Positions 44,991 through 52,676 of a DNA stretch of 57,788 nt are shown here, one piece after another. A program made the position numbers and the translations under genes. Under the pieces are notes generated by a model, which saw only the letters and a program-made list of their open reading frames with translations, did not search any database and was not told where the DNA came from. Within the stretch, counting starts at the first letter, position 1. Every line of letters starts with the position of its first letter. Location of the stretch: NCBI GenBank assembly GCA_016792585.1, contig JAEULB010000057.1, positions 1 to 57,788 of the forward strand, given 5' to 3'. This DNA comes from Rhodospirillaceae bacterium (GTDB taxonomy: Bacteria; Pseudomonadota; Alphaproteobacteria; SHVZ01).

Positions 44991-45134
44991 TCAGCGGGTG
45001 TTGCCCTGGGTTCGAGGGGTGGGCGCCGGCTGACTTTGCAGCCGGGATTTAAGATCCCGCCTAACCCATTCACCGATAATGACCAGGACCGACAGCACCA
45101 CGAAGATCGCTCCGATCAGTCCGCTTGCGCTCAT
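44991..45134 (-). CDS. Small single-pass membrane protein (47 aa)
   Basis: A 47-residue protein beginning MSASGLIGAIFVVLSVLVI, one transmembrane helix followed by a short basic tail (RRDLKSRLQSQ). The ATG at 45134 is taken over a start 93 bp upstream because it has a GAGGGG sequence at good spacing and begins the helix. It resembles small inner-membrane proteins but has no named family. Confidence 0.5.
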   Translation of the reverse strand: MSASGLIGAIFVVLSVLVIIGEWVRRDLKSRLQSQPAPTPRTQGNTR

Positions 45135-45219
45135 AAACCCCTCTCCCTCTCGAGTGTTGAAGCAGTGGGAGTTCTTGCAATGAAGGTGCCGGATTCCGGA
45201 GCCGGCCAGGAGGACCGCG

Positions 45220-45381
45220 ATGAACAATCATCCGAAAGCCGTCGTGCGGATCGTTAAGCTAATCGCCCTTCTTTCGCCGCTGCTGCTCGCCGGCTGCGGC
45301 GAGAACTGGGTCGCCAAGGTCACGCCCCCGGGTTTCCAGGAGAACCTTTCAGCGACCGCACCGCGCCAGCCCGCAGCCTAG
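45220..45381 (+). CDS. Very small lipoprotein (53 aa)
   Basis: The frame encodes 53 residues with a basic n-region (HPKAVVRIVK), a hydrophobic core and lipobox LLAGC, then about 28 residues including NWVAKVTPPGFQ. AGGAGG lies seven bases before the ATG. The lipobox and the strong ribosome-binding site together make it likely to be real, in spite of its size. A 7-bp hairpin (45392-45409) follows. Entericidin-like or other short lipoproteins are similar in size, but homology is unproven. Confidence 0.62.
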   Translation: MNNHPKAVVRIVKLIALLSPLLLAGCGENWVAKVTPPGFQENLSATAPRQPAA

Positions 45382-45479
45382 TAGCGAGACGCTCGGCTTC
45401 GGAGCCGAGGCCACTGGCACTCGCAACCCGCGCCCGTTAACGTCTCGCCCGCTATCAATGAGGGCGGGGACCTGGGCTC

Positions 45480-46469
45480 GTGAAAATCTGCATCTTCGGC
45501 GCCGGCTCGATCGGCGGGTATCTAGGCGGCTTTCTCGCCAAGTCCGGCGCCCAGGTATCGGTGGTCGCACGCGGGGCGCATCTGAAGGCCATTCAGGAAA
45601 AAGGCCTCACCGTCGAGCAGCCGGAGGGCGCGCCGGTGCATGCGGTCGTTAGGGCCAGCGATGATCCGTCCAAGCTCGGTCAGCAGGATGCCGTGCTGGT
45701 CACGGTCAAGGCGCCGTCGCTGCCCTCGATCGCCGACGGGCTCGCGCCGCTGCTGGGATCGAAGACACCCGTCGCCTTCCTCACCAACGGCATCCCGTGG
45801 TGGTACTTCATCGGCCATGGCGGCCGCGACGATGGCCGCAGCCTGGCTCTTCTCGATCCCGGCGATCGGCTCCGGAAGGTGGTGGGGCCTGCGCGCGTCG
45901 TCGGTAGCGTCGTCTGGCCGGCGAGCTCGGTGCCTTCCCCGGGCGTGATCCGGATCCGCGGCCATTCACGCGGTACTTTCTTCGGCCGCCCCGACGGCAC
46001 GACCACGCCGGAACTCGAGAACCTGGCCGAAGCCTTCCGCAAGGCCGGGCTCCCGGTGACGGTGACGCCGAGGATCCGCGACACGATCTGGGAGAAGCTC
46101 GCCTTCAACTTGAGCGCCGGGCCGATGTGCGTGCTGACCCGCTCGCCGGTGCAGGCGACATATGAAGAGCCGGTGCTGGTCGAGACCTCGCGCCGGCTGA
46201 TGGCCGAAGCCCAGGCCTTGATCAAGGCGATGGGCTGCACGCCGGACTTCGACGTCGAGCGGGTGGTCGGCGTCAACACCAAGCTCGGCCATCGCCCAAG
46301 CATCCTGCAGGACCTGATGGCCGGCCGCTCGATGGAGATCGACGCGCTCTATTCGGTGCCGCTCGAGCTCGCGAAGTCTGCCGGCGTGCCGATGCCGACG
46401 CTGGCGATGATTGCGGCGATGATCCGCGTGCGTGCCCGCGAGGAAGGGCTCTACCCGCAGCCCGCCTAG
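45480..46469 (+). CDS. panE: 2-dehydropantoate 2-reductase family protein (PanE/ApbA)
   Basis: A 329-residue NADP-dependent ketopantoate-reductase-type enzyme. The Rossmann motif FGAGSIGGYLGG is at the very N-terminus, and the helical C-terminal domain has WEKLAFNLS with the catalytic Lys region and RPSILQDLMAGRSMEIDAL, the typical substrate-binding signature. The start is GTG at 45480. Many genomes carry several PanE-like paralogues acting on other 2-oxoacids, so pantothenate synthesis is probable but not certain. The stop shares CTAG with the convergent TauD-like gene. Confidence 0.87.
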   Translation: MKICIFGAGSIGGYLGGFLAKSGAQVSVVARGAHLKAIQEKGLTVEQPEGAPVHAVVRASDDPSKLGQQDAVLVTVKAPSLPSIADGLAPLLGSKTPVAFLTNGIPWWYFIGHGGRDDGRSLALLDPGDRLRKVVGPARVVGSVVWPASSVPSPGVIRIRGHSRGTFFGRPDGTTTPELENLAEAFRKAGLPVTVTPRIRDTIWEKLAFNLSAGPMCVLTRSPVQATYEEPVLVETSRRLMAEAQALIKAMGCTPDFDVERVVGVNTKLGHRPSILQDLMAGRSMEIDALYSVPLELAKSAGVPMPTLAMIAAMIRVRAREEGLYPQPA

Positions 46470-47488
46470 TTGGCGGCGGCCGGCTCCGGCTCGACCGGGA
46501 TCCAGCTCTTCCGGGCCCCGGCGTAGATCGCGCCGGGATTGCCGCTGACGGTCGTCCGCCACATGACGCGCTGGAGCTTCTCCGCGTCGTACCAGGTCGC
46601 GGCATGCACCAGGCAGCGGTTGTCCCAGATCAGGACGTCGCCCGCGTCCCATTCGTGCACATAGACGAAGCGCGGCTGGGTGATGTGGCTCATCAACTCG
46701 TGCAGCAGCCTGGCGCCATCGCCGTCGGGGCCCGGCTCCATGCCGACGAAGGGCCCGTCCAGCCAGTCCATCTGGCCGTATTCGCAAAGATAGAGAGACC
46801 GCCGACCGGTCACCGGATGGATGCGGACCACAGGCTGGCGCTGCGACCGTTCATGCGGGCGGAGTGGCTGCACCGGCTCGTGGTTCCGGACCTGATCGTA
46901 GGAACGCCCGGTGCGGCCCTTGCTGTGCAGTCCTTCGAGAGCATCGACCTTCGCCTTCAGCGCCGGCGAAAGGGCGTCGTAGGCGGCCGCGCAATCGGCG
47001 AACAGCGTCTGGCCCTGTCCTTTCGGCACCGGCGTCACCGCGAAGAAGAGCGAGACATCCGGCGGCGGCCGGCGATAGCTCTGGTCGGTGTGCCAGCCGC
47101 GGCGATGAGGGAACTGGACCGGGAACCTGCCGTCGGCCGTCAGCGGCGGACTGGGCAGCGCCGGCGGCATCCGGTTGACCGGCGGCACGTTCGAGACGAT
47201 CAGGATTTCCGGAACCTCGGTGTGCACCATGTGCAGCGGCGTCAGGTTGCTGCGGTAGTCCTCGATTTCCGCCCCGAAGAGGCGGCTCAGCCGCAACAGA
47301 AGGTCGGGCCTCGCCGCGATCGCGTCCATGCCTCTCAGCAGCAGCAGGCCGTCGGCCTCGGCAAGCGCCTTGGGCAGCCCGGACGGGTCGGCCTCCGCCG
47401 CCCCGACGATCGTCTCGGCCCCGCCGGCATGATTGATCCTGCCGCCGAATGCCGCGCCAGGAAGAGGACCCGCGACCTTGAAGCTCAT
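46466..47488 (-). CDS. TauD/TfdA family Fe(II)/2-oxoglutarate dioxygenase (third of three)
   Basis: A 340-residue dioxygenase with the metal pair in RGWHTDQSY, the distal His in IWDNRCLVHAATWYD and the 2-oxoglutarate Arg in VMWRTTV. It is longer and more divergent than the other two, with an N-terminal extension before the core. ATG at 47488 has GGAG six bases upstream and is preferred over an ATG ten codons earlier. It converges with the PanE-like gene. Substrate unknown. Confidence 0.88.
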   Translation of the reverse strand: MSFKVAGPLPGAAFGGRINHAGGAETIVGAAEADPSGLPKALAEADGLLLLRGMDAIAARPDLLLRLSRLFGAEIEDYRSNLTPLHMVHTEVPEILIVSNVPPVNRMPPALPSPPLTADGRFPVQFPHRRGWHTDQSYRRPPPDVSLFFAVTPVPKGQGQTLFADCAAAYDALSPALKAKVDALEGLHSKGRTGRSYDQVRNHEPVQPLRPHERSQRQPVVRIHPVTGRRSLYLCEYGQMDWLDGPFVGMEPGPDGDGARLLHELMSHITQPRFVYVHEWDAGDVLIWDNRCLVHAATWYDAEKLQRVMWRTTVSGNPGAIYAGARKSWIPVEPEPAAAN

Positions 47489-47542
47489 GACCGCTCCGCT
47501 GCTTGAGAGCAGCCGCAAGCGTAGACCTCCGTCAATGCCGCT

Positions 47543-47929
47543 TCAACCGGCGGGTCCGGCGGCGAGGCACTGGTCCACCGCTGCCTGCAGGTCCGCGCGG
47601 GCGAAGGGCTTCTGCAGCGTCCCGTTGGCGCCGAGCCGCTGCGCCATGCGCAGCAGGTCCTCGCGCGGGTTGTAGCGGCCGCCGCCCGAGATCGCGAGGA
47701 TCGGCAAGGTCGCGTTGGCCCGACGGATCTCGAGAATGGTCTCGATCCCGTCCTTCTCCGGCATCAGGAGGTCGGTGATCAGGAGATCGAAATGCCGCTC
47801 CTTCATGAAGGCGAGGCCTTCGGCACCGTTCTTCGCGATCACGACCTCGGCCGGCGCCAGCATCGCTGCCGTCAGCTTGGCGAAGAACCGGTCGTCGTCG
47901 ATGAGAAGGAAGACCTTTCCGGCAATCAT
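47543..47929 (-). CDS. CheY-like single-domain response regulator
   Basis: A 128-residue receiver: acidic residues Asp11-Asp13 (LLIDDDRFF), phosphoacceptor Asp53 (LLITDLLMPEKDG), Ser81 and Lys107 (LQKPF). No output domain. ATG at 47929 overlaps the stop of the phasin-like gene (ATGA), showing translational coupling. This pairing suggests that the receiver works with the phasin-like partner, for example in granule or storage control; that is inference. Confidence 0.87.
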   Translation of the reverse strand: MIAGKVFLLIDDDRFFAKLTAAMLAPAEVVIAKNGAEGLAFMKERHFDLLITDLLMPEKDGIETILEIRRANATLPILAISGGGRYNPREDLLRMAQRLGANGTLQKPFARADLQAAVDQCLAAGPAG

Positions 47930-48435
47930 CCCGGCTTCGGCCCCTTGCCGCGCGCGCTCGGATCGGGCGCGGCCGGGTCCTTCGCTGACATCGCCGTCAT
48001 CGTCGACTGTCCTAGATTGGCAAGGCGCATCGCACCGTCTTGAGCCGCCATCATGTCCGACATGATCCGGCCCATGCTGCTGGTCAGCCATTCGCTGTAC
48101 GCAGCCGCCATCTCGGCGACGTCGCGCGACGCCGAGAGCTTCTGCAGCGTGCGGAAGCCGGATTCCATCGCCTCCTGCCGCCGCCTGGTCCAGGCCGCCA
48201 TCATCTTCTGGGTCTCGTCCAGGAGCTGTGCCTGGTCGTGAAGCGCCGCTTCCATCTGGACGCGGAAGGCCTCCGGCCAGTCGGCGATCGCCGCTTCCGC
48301 GGCGTCGCGGCGATGGCGTTCGGCCTGCTCGCGATGACGCGCCGCCGCGCCCGCGTCGGTCTCCTCGGCGGCGAGACGCTCGTTCAGCCTCGCCATCGCC
48401 GACAGCACCGTCGACGGCGGCTTCCTAGCGGTCAT
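47926..48435 (-). CDS. Phasin-like protein
   Basis: A 169-residue, strongly helical and charged protein with Glu/Arg/Ala-rich N-terminal coiled-coil character. Its central TRRRQEAMESGFRTLQKLSA and YSEWLTSSMGRIMSDM resemble the phasin family, which coats polyhydroxyalkanoate granules. The C-terminus is Lys/Pro-rich and disordered. No phaC or phaR gene is present. It is directly coupled to a response regulator. Confidence 0.62.
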   Translation of the reverse strand: MTARKPPSTVLSAMARLNERLAAEETDAGAAARHREQAERHRRDAAEAAIADWPEAFRVQMEAALHDQAQLLDETQKMMAAWTRRRQEAMESGFRTLQKLSASRDVAEMAAAYSEWLTSSMGRIMSDMMAAQDGAMRLANLGQSTMTAMSAKDPAAPDPSARGKGPKPG

Positions 48436-48503
48436 CTAACGTCGCCACGGAACACACCCTTCCCTCCCATCCCGAGCCGATTGAAGCACCGCCCAGCGGC
48501 ATG

Positions 48504-48740
48504 TCAACCGGCCCCGGGCAGCTTTCCTCGACCGAGGACCTCCCGAAGTTTCGACGCCAGCGTGTCGCGCCGATAGGGCTTGATCAGGAGCTCGTCGGCA
48601 GGAGCGAGCGCCGGCCCGCCGTGCGTGGACGAGTCGTTTAAGCCGGAGGCGAAGAGGATCTTCAGATCAGGCCTGAGCTGGCGCGCCCGCGCTGCCAGCG
48701 TCGTGCCGCTGCCTCCGGGCATGACGATGTCGGTGAACAG
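48504..48740 (-). pseudogene. Truncated receiver-domain remnant
   Basis: This stretch encodes only the C-terminal half of a receiver domain: phosphoacceptor Asp in GLFTDIVMPGGSG, the fourth strand FASGLN and Lys in LLIKPYRR, as at the end of hybrid histidine kinases. The frame stays open to 48893, but the residues encoded at 48741-48893 (Pro/Arg/Ser-rich) do not match a receiver N-terminus, and the acidic pocket is missing. No intact kinase is attached, so it reads as the leftover 3' end of a lost gene. It lies beside tRNA-Glu. Confidence 0.7.
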
Positions 48741-49011
48741 ACCAGGCGGAGGCTTCTTCCGACGAAAGGCCCCGGCGCCCACCAGCCAGGGCGCGCCTGT
48801 CACGGAGCGAGGGCATCGCGGCTCCGAATGGGCAACGGCGAAGCTGCTATTCTTAGTTGAATTATCTCTACGGAGGTTTTGCGGGGCGCTCAATGGAAAA
48901 TGCTCCGGACGCCGGCGGCGCGGACAATCTGCCGTATCAGCGCGGCCTGCACTTCAGGCAATCGATCGGATTGTCGGGTGACGACCCCGCAGGCCCAGGA
49001 GTGCATCGATT

Positions 49012-49087
49012 TGGCGTCCCCTAGGGGATTCGAACCCCTGTTACCGCCGTGAGAGGGCGGTGTCCTGGGCCTCTAGACGAAGGGGAC
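49012..49087 (-). tRNA. tRNA-Glu (anticodon CTC)
   Basis: On the minus strand a cloverleaf begins GTCCCCT and pairs with AGGGGAC at the 3' end. The D arm follows, the anticodon stem CCGCC/GGCGG frames loop CTCTCAC with anticodon CTC (Glu), and the T arm carries GGTTCGAATC. A G discriminator and an encoded CCA end the 76-nt gene at 49012. Its 3' side adjoins a degenerate region with a receiver remnant. Confidence 0.95.
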
Positions 49088-49117
49088 GAAGCCTTCGGGC
49101 CGAAGGACCCGTGACTT

Positions 49118-49136
49118 AGCCCAGGAGGCCTGGGCT
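49118..49136. terminator. Hairpin between tRNA-Glu and threonine aldolase genes
   Basis: An 8-bp inverted repeat (AGCCCAGG 49118-49125 with CCTGGGCT 49129-49136, 3-nt loop) lies 16 bp past the aldolase stop. It may end that transcript. Only three T residues follow, and on the plus strand only. Confidence 0.45.
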
Positions 49137-49152
49137 TTCAAGTGCCGGCAGT

Positions 49153-50181
49153 TCAGGCGTGCCTCTTGGCGGAGGCCAGCAGCGCGTCGACCTCCTCGTT
49201 CGTGGTCTCGAACGAGGCGACCAGGCGGATCATCGGGCGCGGCCCCTCGGTCCAGCGGTAGAAGACGAAGCCGTCGGCCTCGAGGCCGTCGATCATCTTC
49301 TTCGGGGCGGTGAGGAAGATCTCGTTGGCATCGACCGGATGCAGCAGCTCGACGCCCGGGATCGCGGCCAGCCCCTCGCCCAGGCGCTTAGCCATGCCGT
49401 TCGAGCGCCGCGCGGTCCTGAGCCAGAGGTCGTCCTTGAGATACGCCAGCATCTGGGATGAGAAGAACCGCATCTTCGAGAAAAGATGGCCGCCGCGCAT
49501 CCGCCGATAAGCCATCTCGTCGGCCCGGGCCTTGTCGAACAGGATCACCGCCTCGAGCGCGAGGCAGCCGTTCTTGGTGCCGCCGAAGGACAGGATGTCG
49601 ACGCCGGCCTTCCAGCTCATTTCCGCGGGCGAAGCGTTGCGCGATGCCAGAGCATTGCCGAAGCGCGCACCGTCGAGATGGAATCCCAGCTTGTGGCGCT
49701 TCGCTACCTCGCCGAGCGATCCCAACTCGTCGACCGAATAGACCGTGCCCGCCTCGGTCACCTGCGTGACGCTGAACGCGGTCGGCGGCGCCCAGTGCGG
49801 GTCCTTGCCGATACTCTTGATCGCCGCCTCGAGATCGGCCGGCGCGATCTTGCCGTGCTTGCCGTCGACCGGATGCAGCTTGGCACCGCCGGTATAGAAC
49901 TCGGGCGCGTTGCACTCGTCGGTCTGCGAATGCGCCGAGGGATGCACGAAGATCCGCCCGACCGGCGGCGAGAGCATCGACAGCGCCAATGCGTTCGTAG
50001 CCGAGCCGGTGCCGACCAGGAACACGCCGCAGTCGCGTTCGAACACCTCGGAGACCCGCGCCTCCATGCGCTTGGTCAGGTCATCGTTGCCGTAGGCGCC
50101 CAGCGCGCCCTTGCCGGCAGCGACGACGGCATCCATCACTTCGGGCAAAGCGCCCGCAAGGTTGTCGGAAGCGAAATTCAT
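49153..50181 (-). CDS. ltaE: Low-specificity L-threonine aldolase
   Basis: A 342-residue fold-type I PLP enzyme. Lys203 in FGGTKNG is the Schiff-base lysine, Asp170 and Arg173 in HLDGAR hold the cofactor, and His84 is the residue that stacks on the ring in threonine aldolases. It cleaves L-threonine and L-allo-threonine to glycine and acetaldehyde. AAGGA lies upstream of the ATG. Upstream, on the same strand, is the DUF6476 gene, 26 bp away. Confidence 0.9.
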   Translation of the reverse strand: MNFASDNLAGALPEVMDAVVAAGKGALGAYGNDDLTKRMEARVSEVFERDCGVFLVGTGSATNALALSMLSPPVGRIFVHPSAHSQTDECNAPEFYTGGAKLHPVDGKHGKIAPADLEAAIKSIGKDPHWAPPTAFSVTQVTEAGTVYSVDELGSLGEVAKRHKLGFHLDGARFGNALASRNASPAEMSWKAGVDILSFGGTKNGCLALEAVILFDKARADEMAYRRMRGGHLFSKMRFFSSQMLAYLKDDLWLRTARRSNGMAKRLGEGLAAIPGVELLHPVDANEIFLTAPKKMIDGLEADGFVFYRWTEGPRPMIRLVASFETTNEEVDALLASAKRHA

Positions 50182-50207
50182 CGGGGTCCTTGGCGTCTCT
50201 CAGAAAG

Positions 50208-50549
50208 TCACTGCGGCCGGGGGGCCACCGTCACCGTGCCCAGAAGCTTGCCGGTGGCGAGATCGATGACGTGGATCACATCTTCGAGCCCGGGCGGTCG
50301 TACATGAATGAGCAGCCGGTTGCCGTCCGAGCGGAAATCGACCATGCGCCCGCCACGCGGGATAGAGACCAGCGTGTCGCCGAATGCCATGGCCGGCTTC
50401 GGCGCCGGCGCTTCGACCGCGGTCGCGACCTCCGGCCCCTTGCCGGCGGTCATCCGCTTGGCGATGGTGGCGAAGACGACGACCAGCCCCAGCACGATGA
50501 GGATTCCCATCCCGACCACGGCGATCTTGAGGGCACGATCCGCAGGCAT
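50208..50549 (-). CDS. DUF6476 family single-pass membrane protein
   Basis: A 113-residue protein with one N-terminal transmembrane helix (about 8-28, IAVVGMGILIVLGLVVVFATI) and a soluble periplasmic part resembling a small beta-propeller-like repeat (GDTLVSIPRGG, LEDVIHVIDLATGKLLGTV). It matches the DUF6476 pattern found in alphaproteobacteria next to RluA-type synthases. Its start lies within the likely start of the divergent synthase gene. Confidence 0.75.
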   Translation of the reverse strand: MPADRALKIAVVGMGILIVLGLVVVFATIAKRMTAGKGPEVATAVEAPAPKPAMAFGDTLVSIPRGGRMVDFRSDGNRLLIHVRPPGLEDVIHVIDLATGKLLGTVTVAPRPQ

Positions 50550-51501
50550 CGGTCAGGCCCTCTCCGGCACCTTCGAGGCGGCCGAGGACGGCATCCGCGT
50601 CGACCGCGCATTGGCGCTTCGCCTGCCCGAATTGTCGCGCAGCCGGATCAAGACGTTGATCGAGGAAGGTCGGGTCACGATCGGGGGAGCACCGGTGAAG
50701 GCCTCGGACAAGGTCCGGGCTGGCCTAAGTTTCGCCATCATCCTTCCCGAACCTATCGATGCCACGCCAGCGCCGCAACACATGGCGCTGGCGGTTCTCT
50801 ACGAGGACGAGCATCTGATCGTGATCGACAAGCCGCCCGGACTGGTCGTCCATCCCGCTCCCGGCAATCCGGAAGGAACGCTGGTGAACGCGCTGATCGC
50901 CCATTGCGGGCCGAGCCTTGCCGGCATCGGCGGCGAGCGGCGGCCGGGAATCGTCCATCGTCTCGACAAGGACACGTCCGGGCTGATGGTGGCGGCAAAG
51001 ACCGAGCTGGCGCTGACCGGGCTCGCGCGGCAATTCGCCGCCCGCACCGTGCTCCGCGCCTACAAGGCGGTGGTCTGGGGCGTTCCGAGCCCGCCGATCG
51101 GCGCGATCTCGGGCAACATCGCCCGCTCCGCCAGGAACCGGAAGAAGATGGCCGTGGTTAAATCCGGAGGCAAACCGGCGCGGACGCGCTACCGGCTGGA
51201 GGCGAGGATCATGGATACGGTCGCCAGCCTCCTCGACTGCCGCCTCGACACCGGGCGCACCCATCAGATCCGCGTCCATCTTGCCCACGCAGGACATTCC
51301 CTGGTCGGCGATCCGACCTATGGCGGCAAGCGGACCTCCGCACCGGCCCCGCTTCGGGACTTTCCACGGCAGGCATTGGATGCCTATCAACTAGGGTTTA
51401 CCCATCCGACGACGGGACGAGAGCTTCAATTCAACCGTGGTGTATATAGCGATATCAAAGAGTTACTGGATCTGTCCGGAGTTCCCAAATCGAAACAGTA
51501 A
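50527..51501 (+). CDS. RluA family pseudouridine synthase
   Basis: An approximately 320-residue rRNA-modifying enzyme. An S4 RNA-binding domain (RVDRALALRLPELSRSRIKTLIEEG) precedes the catalytic domain, which has catalytic Asp in HRLDKDTSGLMV and the DTGRTHQIRVHLAHAGHSLVGDPTYGG motif of RluA/C/D enzymes. It isomerises uridines in 23S rRNA. The start is unclear: TTG at 50527 and ATG at 50497 are in frame but lack good ribosome-binding sites, and both overlap the divergent DUF6476 start. rpoH follows 195 bp downstream on the same strand. Confidence 0.88.
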   Translation: MRARSAGIGQALSGTFEAAEDGIRVDRALALRLPELSRSRIKTLIEEGRVTIGGAPVKASDKVRAGLSFAIILPEPIDATPAPQHMALAVLYEDEHLIVIDKPPGLVVHPAPGNPEGTLVNALIAHCGPSLAGIGGERRPGIVHRLDKDTSGLMVAAKTELALTGLARQFAARTVLRAYKAVVWGVPSPPIGAISGNIARSARNRKKMAVVKSGGKPARTRYRLEARIMDTVASLLDCRLDTGRTHQIRVHLAHAGHSLVGDPTYGGKRTSAPAPLRDFPRQALDAYQLGFTHPTTGRELQFNRGVYSDIKELLDLSGVPKSKQ

Positions 51502-51524
51502 CTTATCACGACACTCGGGTATTC

Positions 51525-51554
51525 TTGACAAGACGGGAAGGTTGGGCGTAGAAA
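51525..51554 (+). promoter_or_regulatory. Candidate rpoH promoter
   Basis: TTGACA at 51525-51530 and TAGAAA at 51549-51554 are 18 bases apart, about 140 bp upstream of the rpoH ATG. It lies just after the synthase stop codon, so rpoH would have its own transcript. A heat-shock-type -10 is not evident. Confidence 0.4.
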
Positions 51555-51563
51555 GACATGCAT

Positions 51564-51588
51564 TGGCACTCGTCTTCGGAGAGTGCCA
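51564..51588 (+). other. Hairpin in the rpoH leader
   Basis: An 8-bp perfect stem (TGGCACTC 51564-51571 with GAGTGCCA 51581-51588, 9-nt loop) sits in the roughly 195-nt leader. It does not mask the ribosome-binding site at 51687-51691. It could be a weak terminator of the synthase transcript or an RNA element in the rpoH leader. Confidence 0.5.
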
Positions 51589-51696
51589 GGACATCGGCCG
51601 GAGCCCATCAAGGGGCCGGCGTCTAGGGTCGGGTGCCAGCCCAGGGGAGGGGGAGGTCATCCGGTCTGTTGGACCTTTTAGCGAACGGAGGCGTAG

Positions 51697-52617
51697 ATGA
51701 CTGTCAGCGTTCCCTCGATCCCGGTGATGAGCGCGGAGGGCAACCTCTCGCGATATCTCCAGGAGATCCGCAAGTTCCCGATGCTCGAGCCGCAGGAGGA
51801 GTACATGCTCGCCAAGGCGTGGCGCGAGCATGGCGACACCGAGTCTGCGCATCGTCTGGTCACAAGCCACCTGCGCCTGGTCGCGAAGATCGCCATGGGC
51901 TACCGCGGCTACGGGCTGCCGCTCGGCGAGCTGATCAGCGAAGGCAATGTCGGCATGATGCAGGCGGTGAAGCGCTTCGAGCCGGAGCGCGGCTTCCGTC
52001 TGGCGACATATGCCATGTGGTGGATCCGCGCCGCGATCCAGGAATACATCCTGCACTCGTGGTCGCTGGTGAAGATGGGCACGACCGCCGCGCAGAAGAA
52101 GCTCTTCTTCAACCTCCGCAAGATCAAGGGCCAGATCCAGGCGATCGAGGAAGGCGATCTCTCGCCCGAGCAGGTGAAGAAGATCGCCGAGCGCCTGTCG
52201 GTGCCCGAGGAAGACGTGGTCTCGATGAACCGGCGTCTCGCCGCGCCCGATCATTCGCTGAACGCGCCGTTGCGCGTCGACGGCGAGGGCGAGTGGCAGG
52301 ACTGGCTGGTCGACGACCGCGAGAACCAGGAGCAGGAGCTCGGAGAGCGCGAGGAGACCAGCCAGCGCATGCGCCTGCTGAAAGACGCGATGAAGGGGCT
52401 CAACGAGCGTGAGCGCCACATCCTGACCCGGCGTCGCCTCCAGGACGAGCCGGCGACGCTCGAGGACCTGAGCCAGGAATACGGCATCAGCCGCGAGCGC
52501 GTGCGCCAGATCGAGGTACGGGCCTTCGAGAAGCTGCAGAAGGCGATGAAGATCGCCGCCTCCAGGCTGGCGGGATCGGCCCAGCTGCCGAAGACCGCGG
52601 CGCAGCCGGCCCGCTGA
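51697..52617 (+). CDS. rpoH: RNA polymerase sigma-32 factor RpoH
   Basis: A 306-residue sigma factor with region 1.2 (LSRYLQEIRKFPML), region 2 (TYAMWWIRAAIQEYIL), the RpoH box QKKLFFNLRK that separates sigma-32 from RpoD, region 3, and region 4 with helix-turn-helix (LEDLSQEYGISRERVRQIEVRAFEKL). It directs transcription of chaperone and protease genes in heat and other protein-stress responses. GGAGG is six bases before the ATG. Alphaproteobacteria often have two RpoH paralogues; only one is in the window. A terminator hairpin follows. Confidence 0.95.
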   Translation: MTVSVPSIPVMSAEGNLSRYLQEIRKFPMLEPQEEYMLAKAWREHGDTESAHRLVTSHLRLVAKIAMGYRGYGLPLGELISEGNVGMMQAVKRFEPERGFRLATYAMWWIRAAIQEYILHSWSLVKMGTTAAQKKLFFNLRKIKGQIQAIEEGDLSPEQVKKIAERLSVPEEDVVSMNRRLAAPDHSLNAPLRVDGEGEWQDWLVDDRENQEQELGEREETSQRMRLLKDAMKGLNERERHILTRRRLQDEPATLEDLSQEYGISRERVRQIEVRAFEKLQKAMKIAASRLAGSAQLPKTAAQPAR

Positions 52618-52644
52618 CGCCTTCGATCCGGCGCGTTTGCCTTC

Positions 52645-52675
52645 AAGGGCGGGCCTCGTGCCCGCCCTTCCCTTC
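52645..52675 (+). terminator. Terminator hairpin between rpoH and the convergent membrane protein gene
   Basis: A perfect 10-bp stem (AAGGGCGGGC 52645-52654 with 52660-52669, 5-nt loop) is followed by CCCTTCT on the plus strand. It ends rpoH and probably also the minus-strand operon. Confidence 0.75.
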
Positions 52676-52676
52676 T

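Noticed and set aside
48893..49024. A 43-codon plus-strand frame starting near an RBS-like GGAGG
   Set aside because: The GGAGG is about 17 bases from the ATG and the frame runs into the tRNA gene; the product has no recognisable feature.
51687..51699. An rpoH RNA thermosensor masking the ribosome-binding site
   Set aside because: No complementary CCTCC stretch was found in the leader near the GGAGG.
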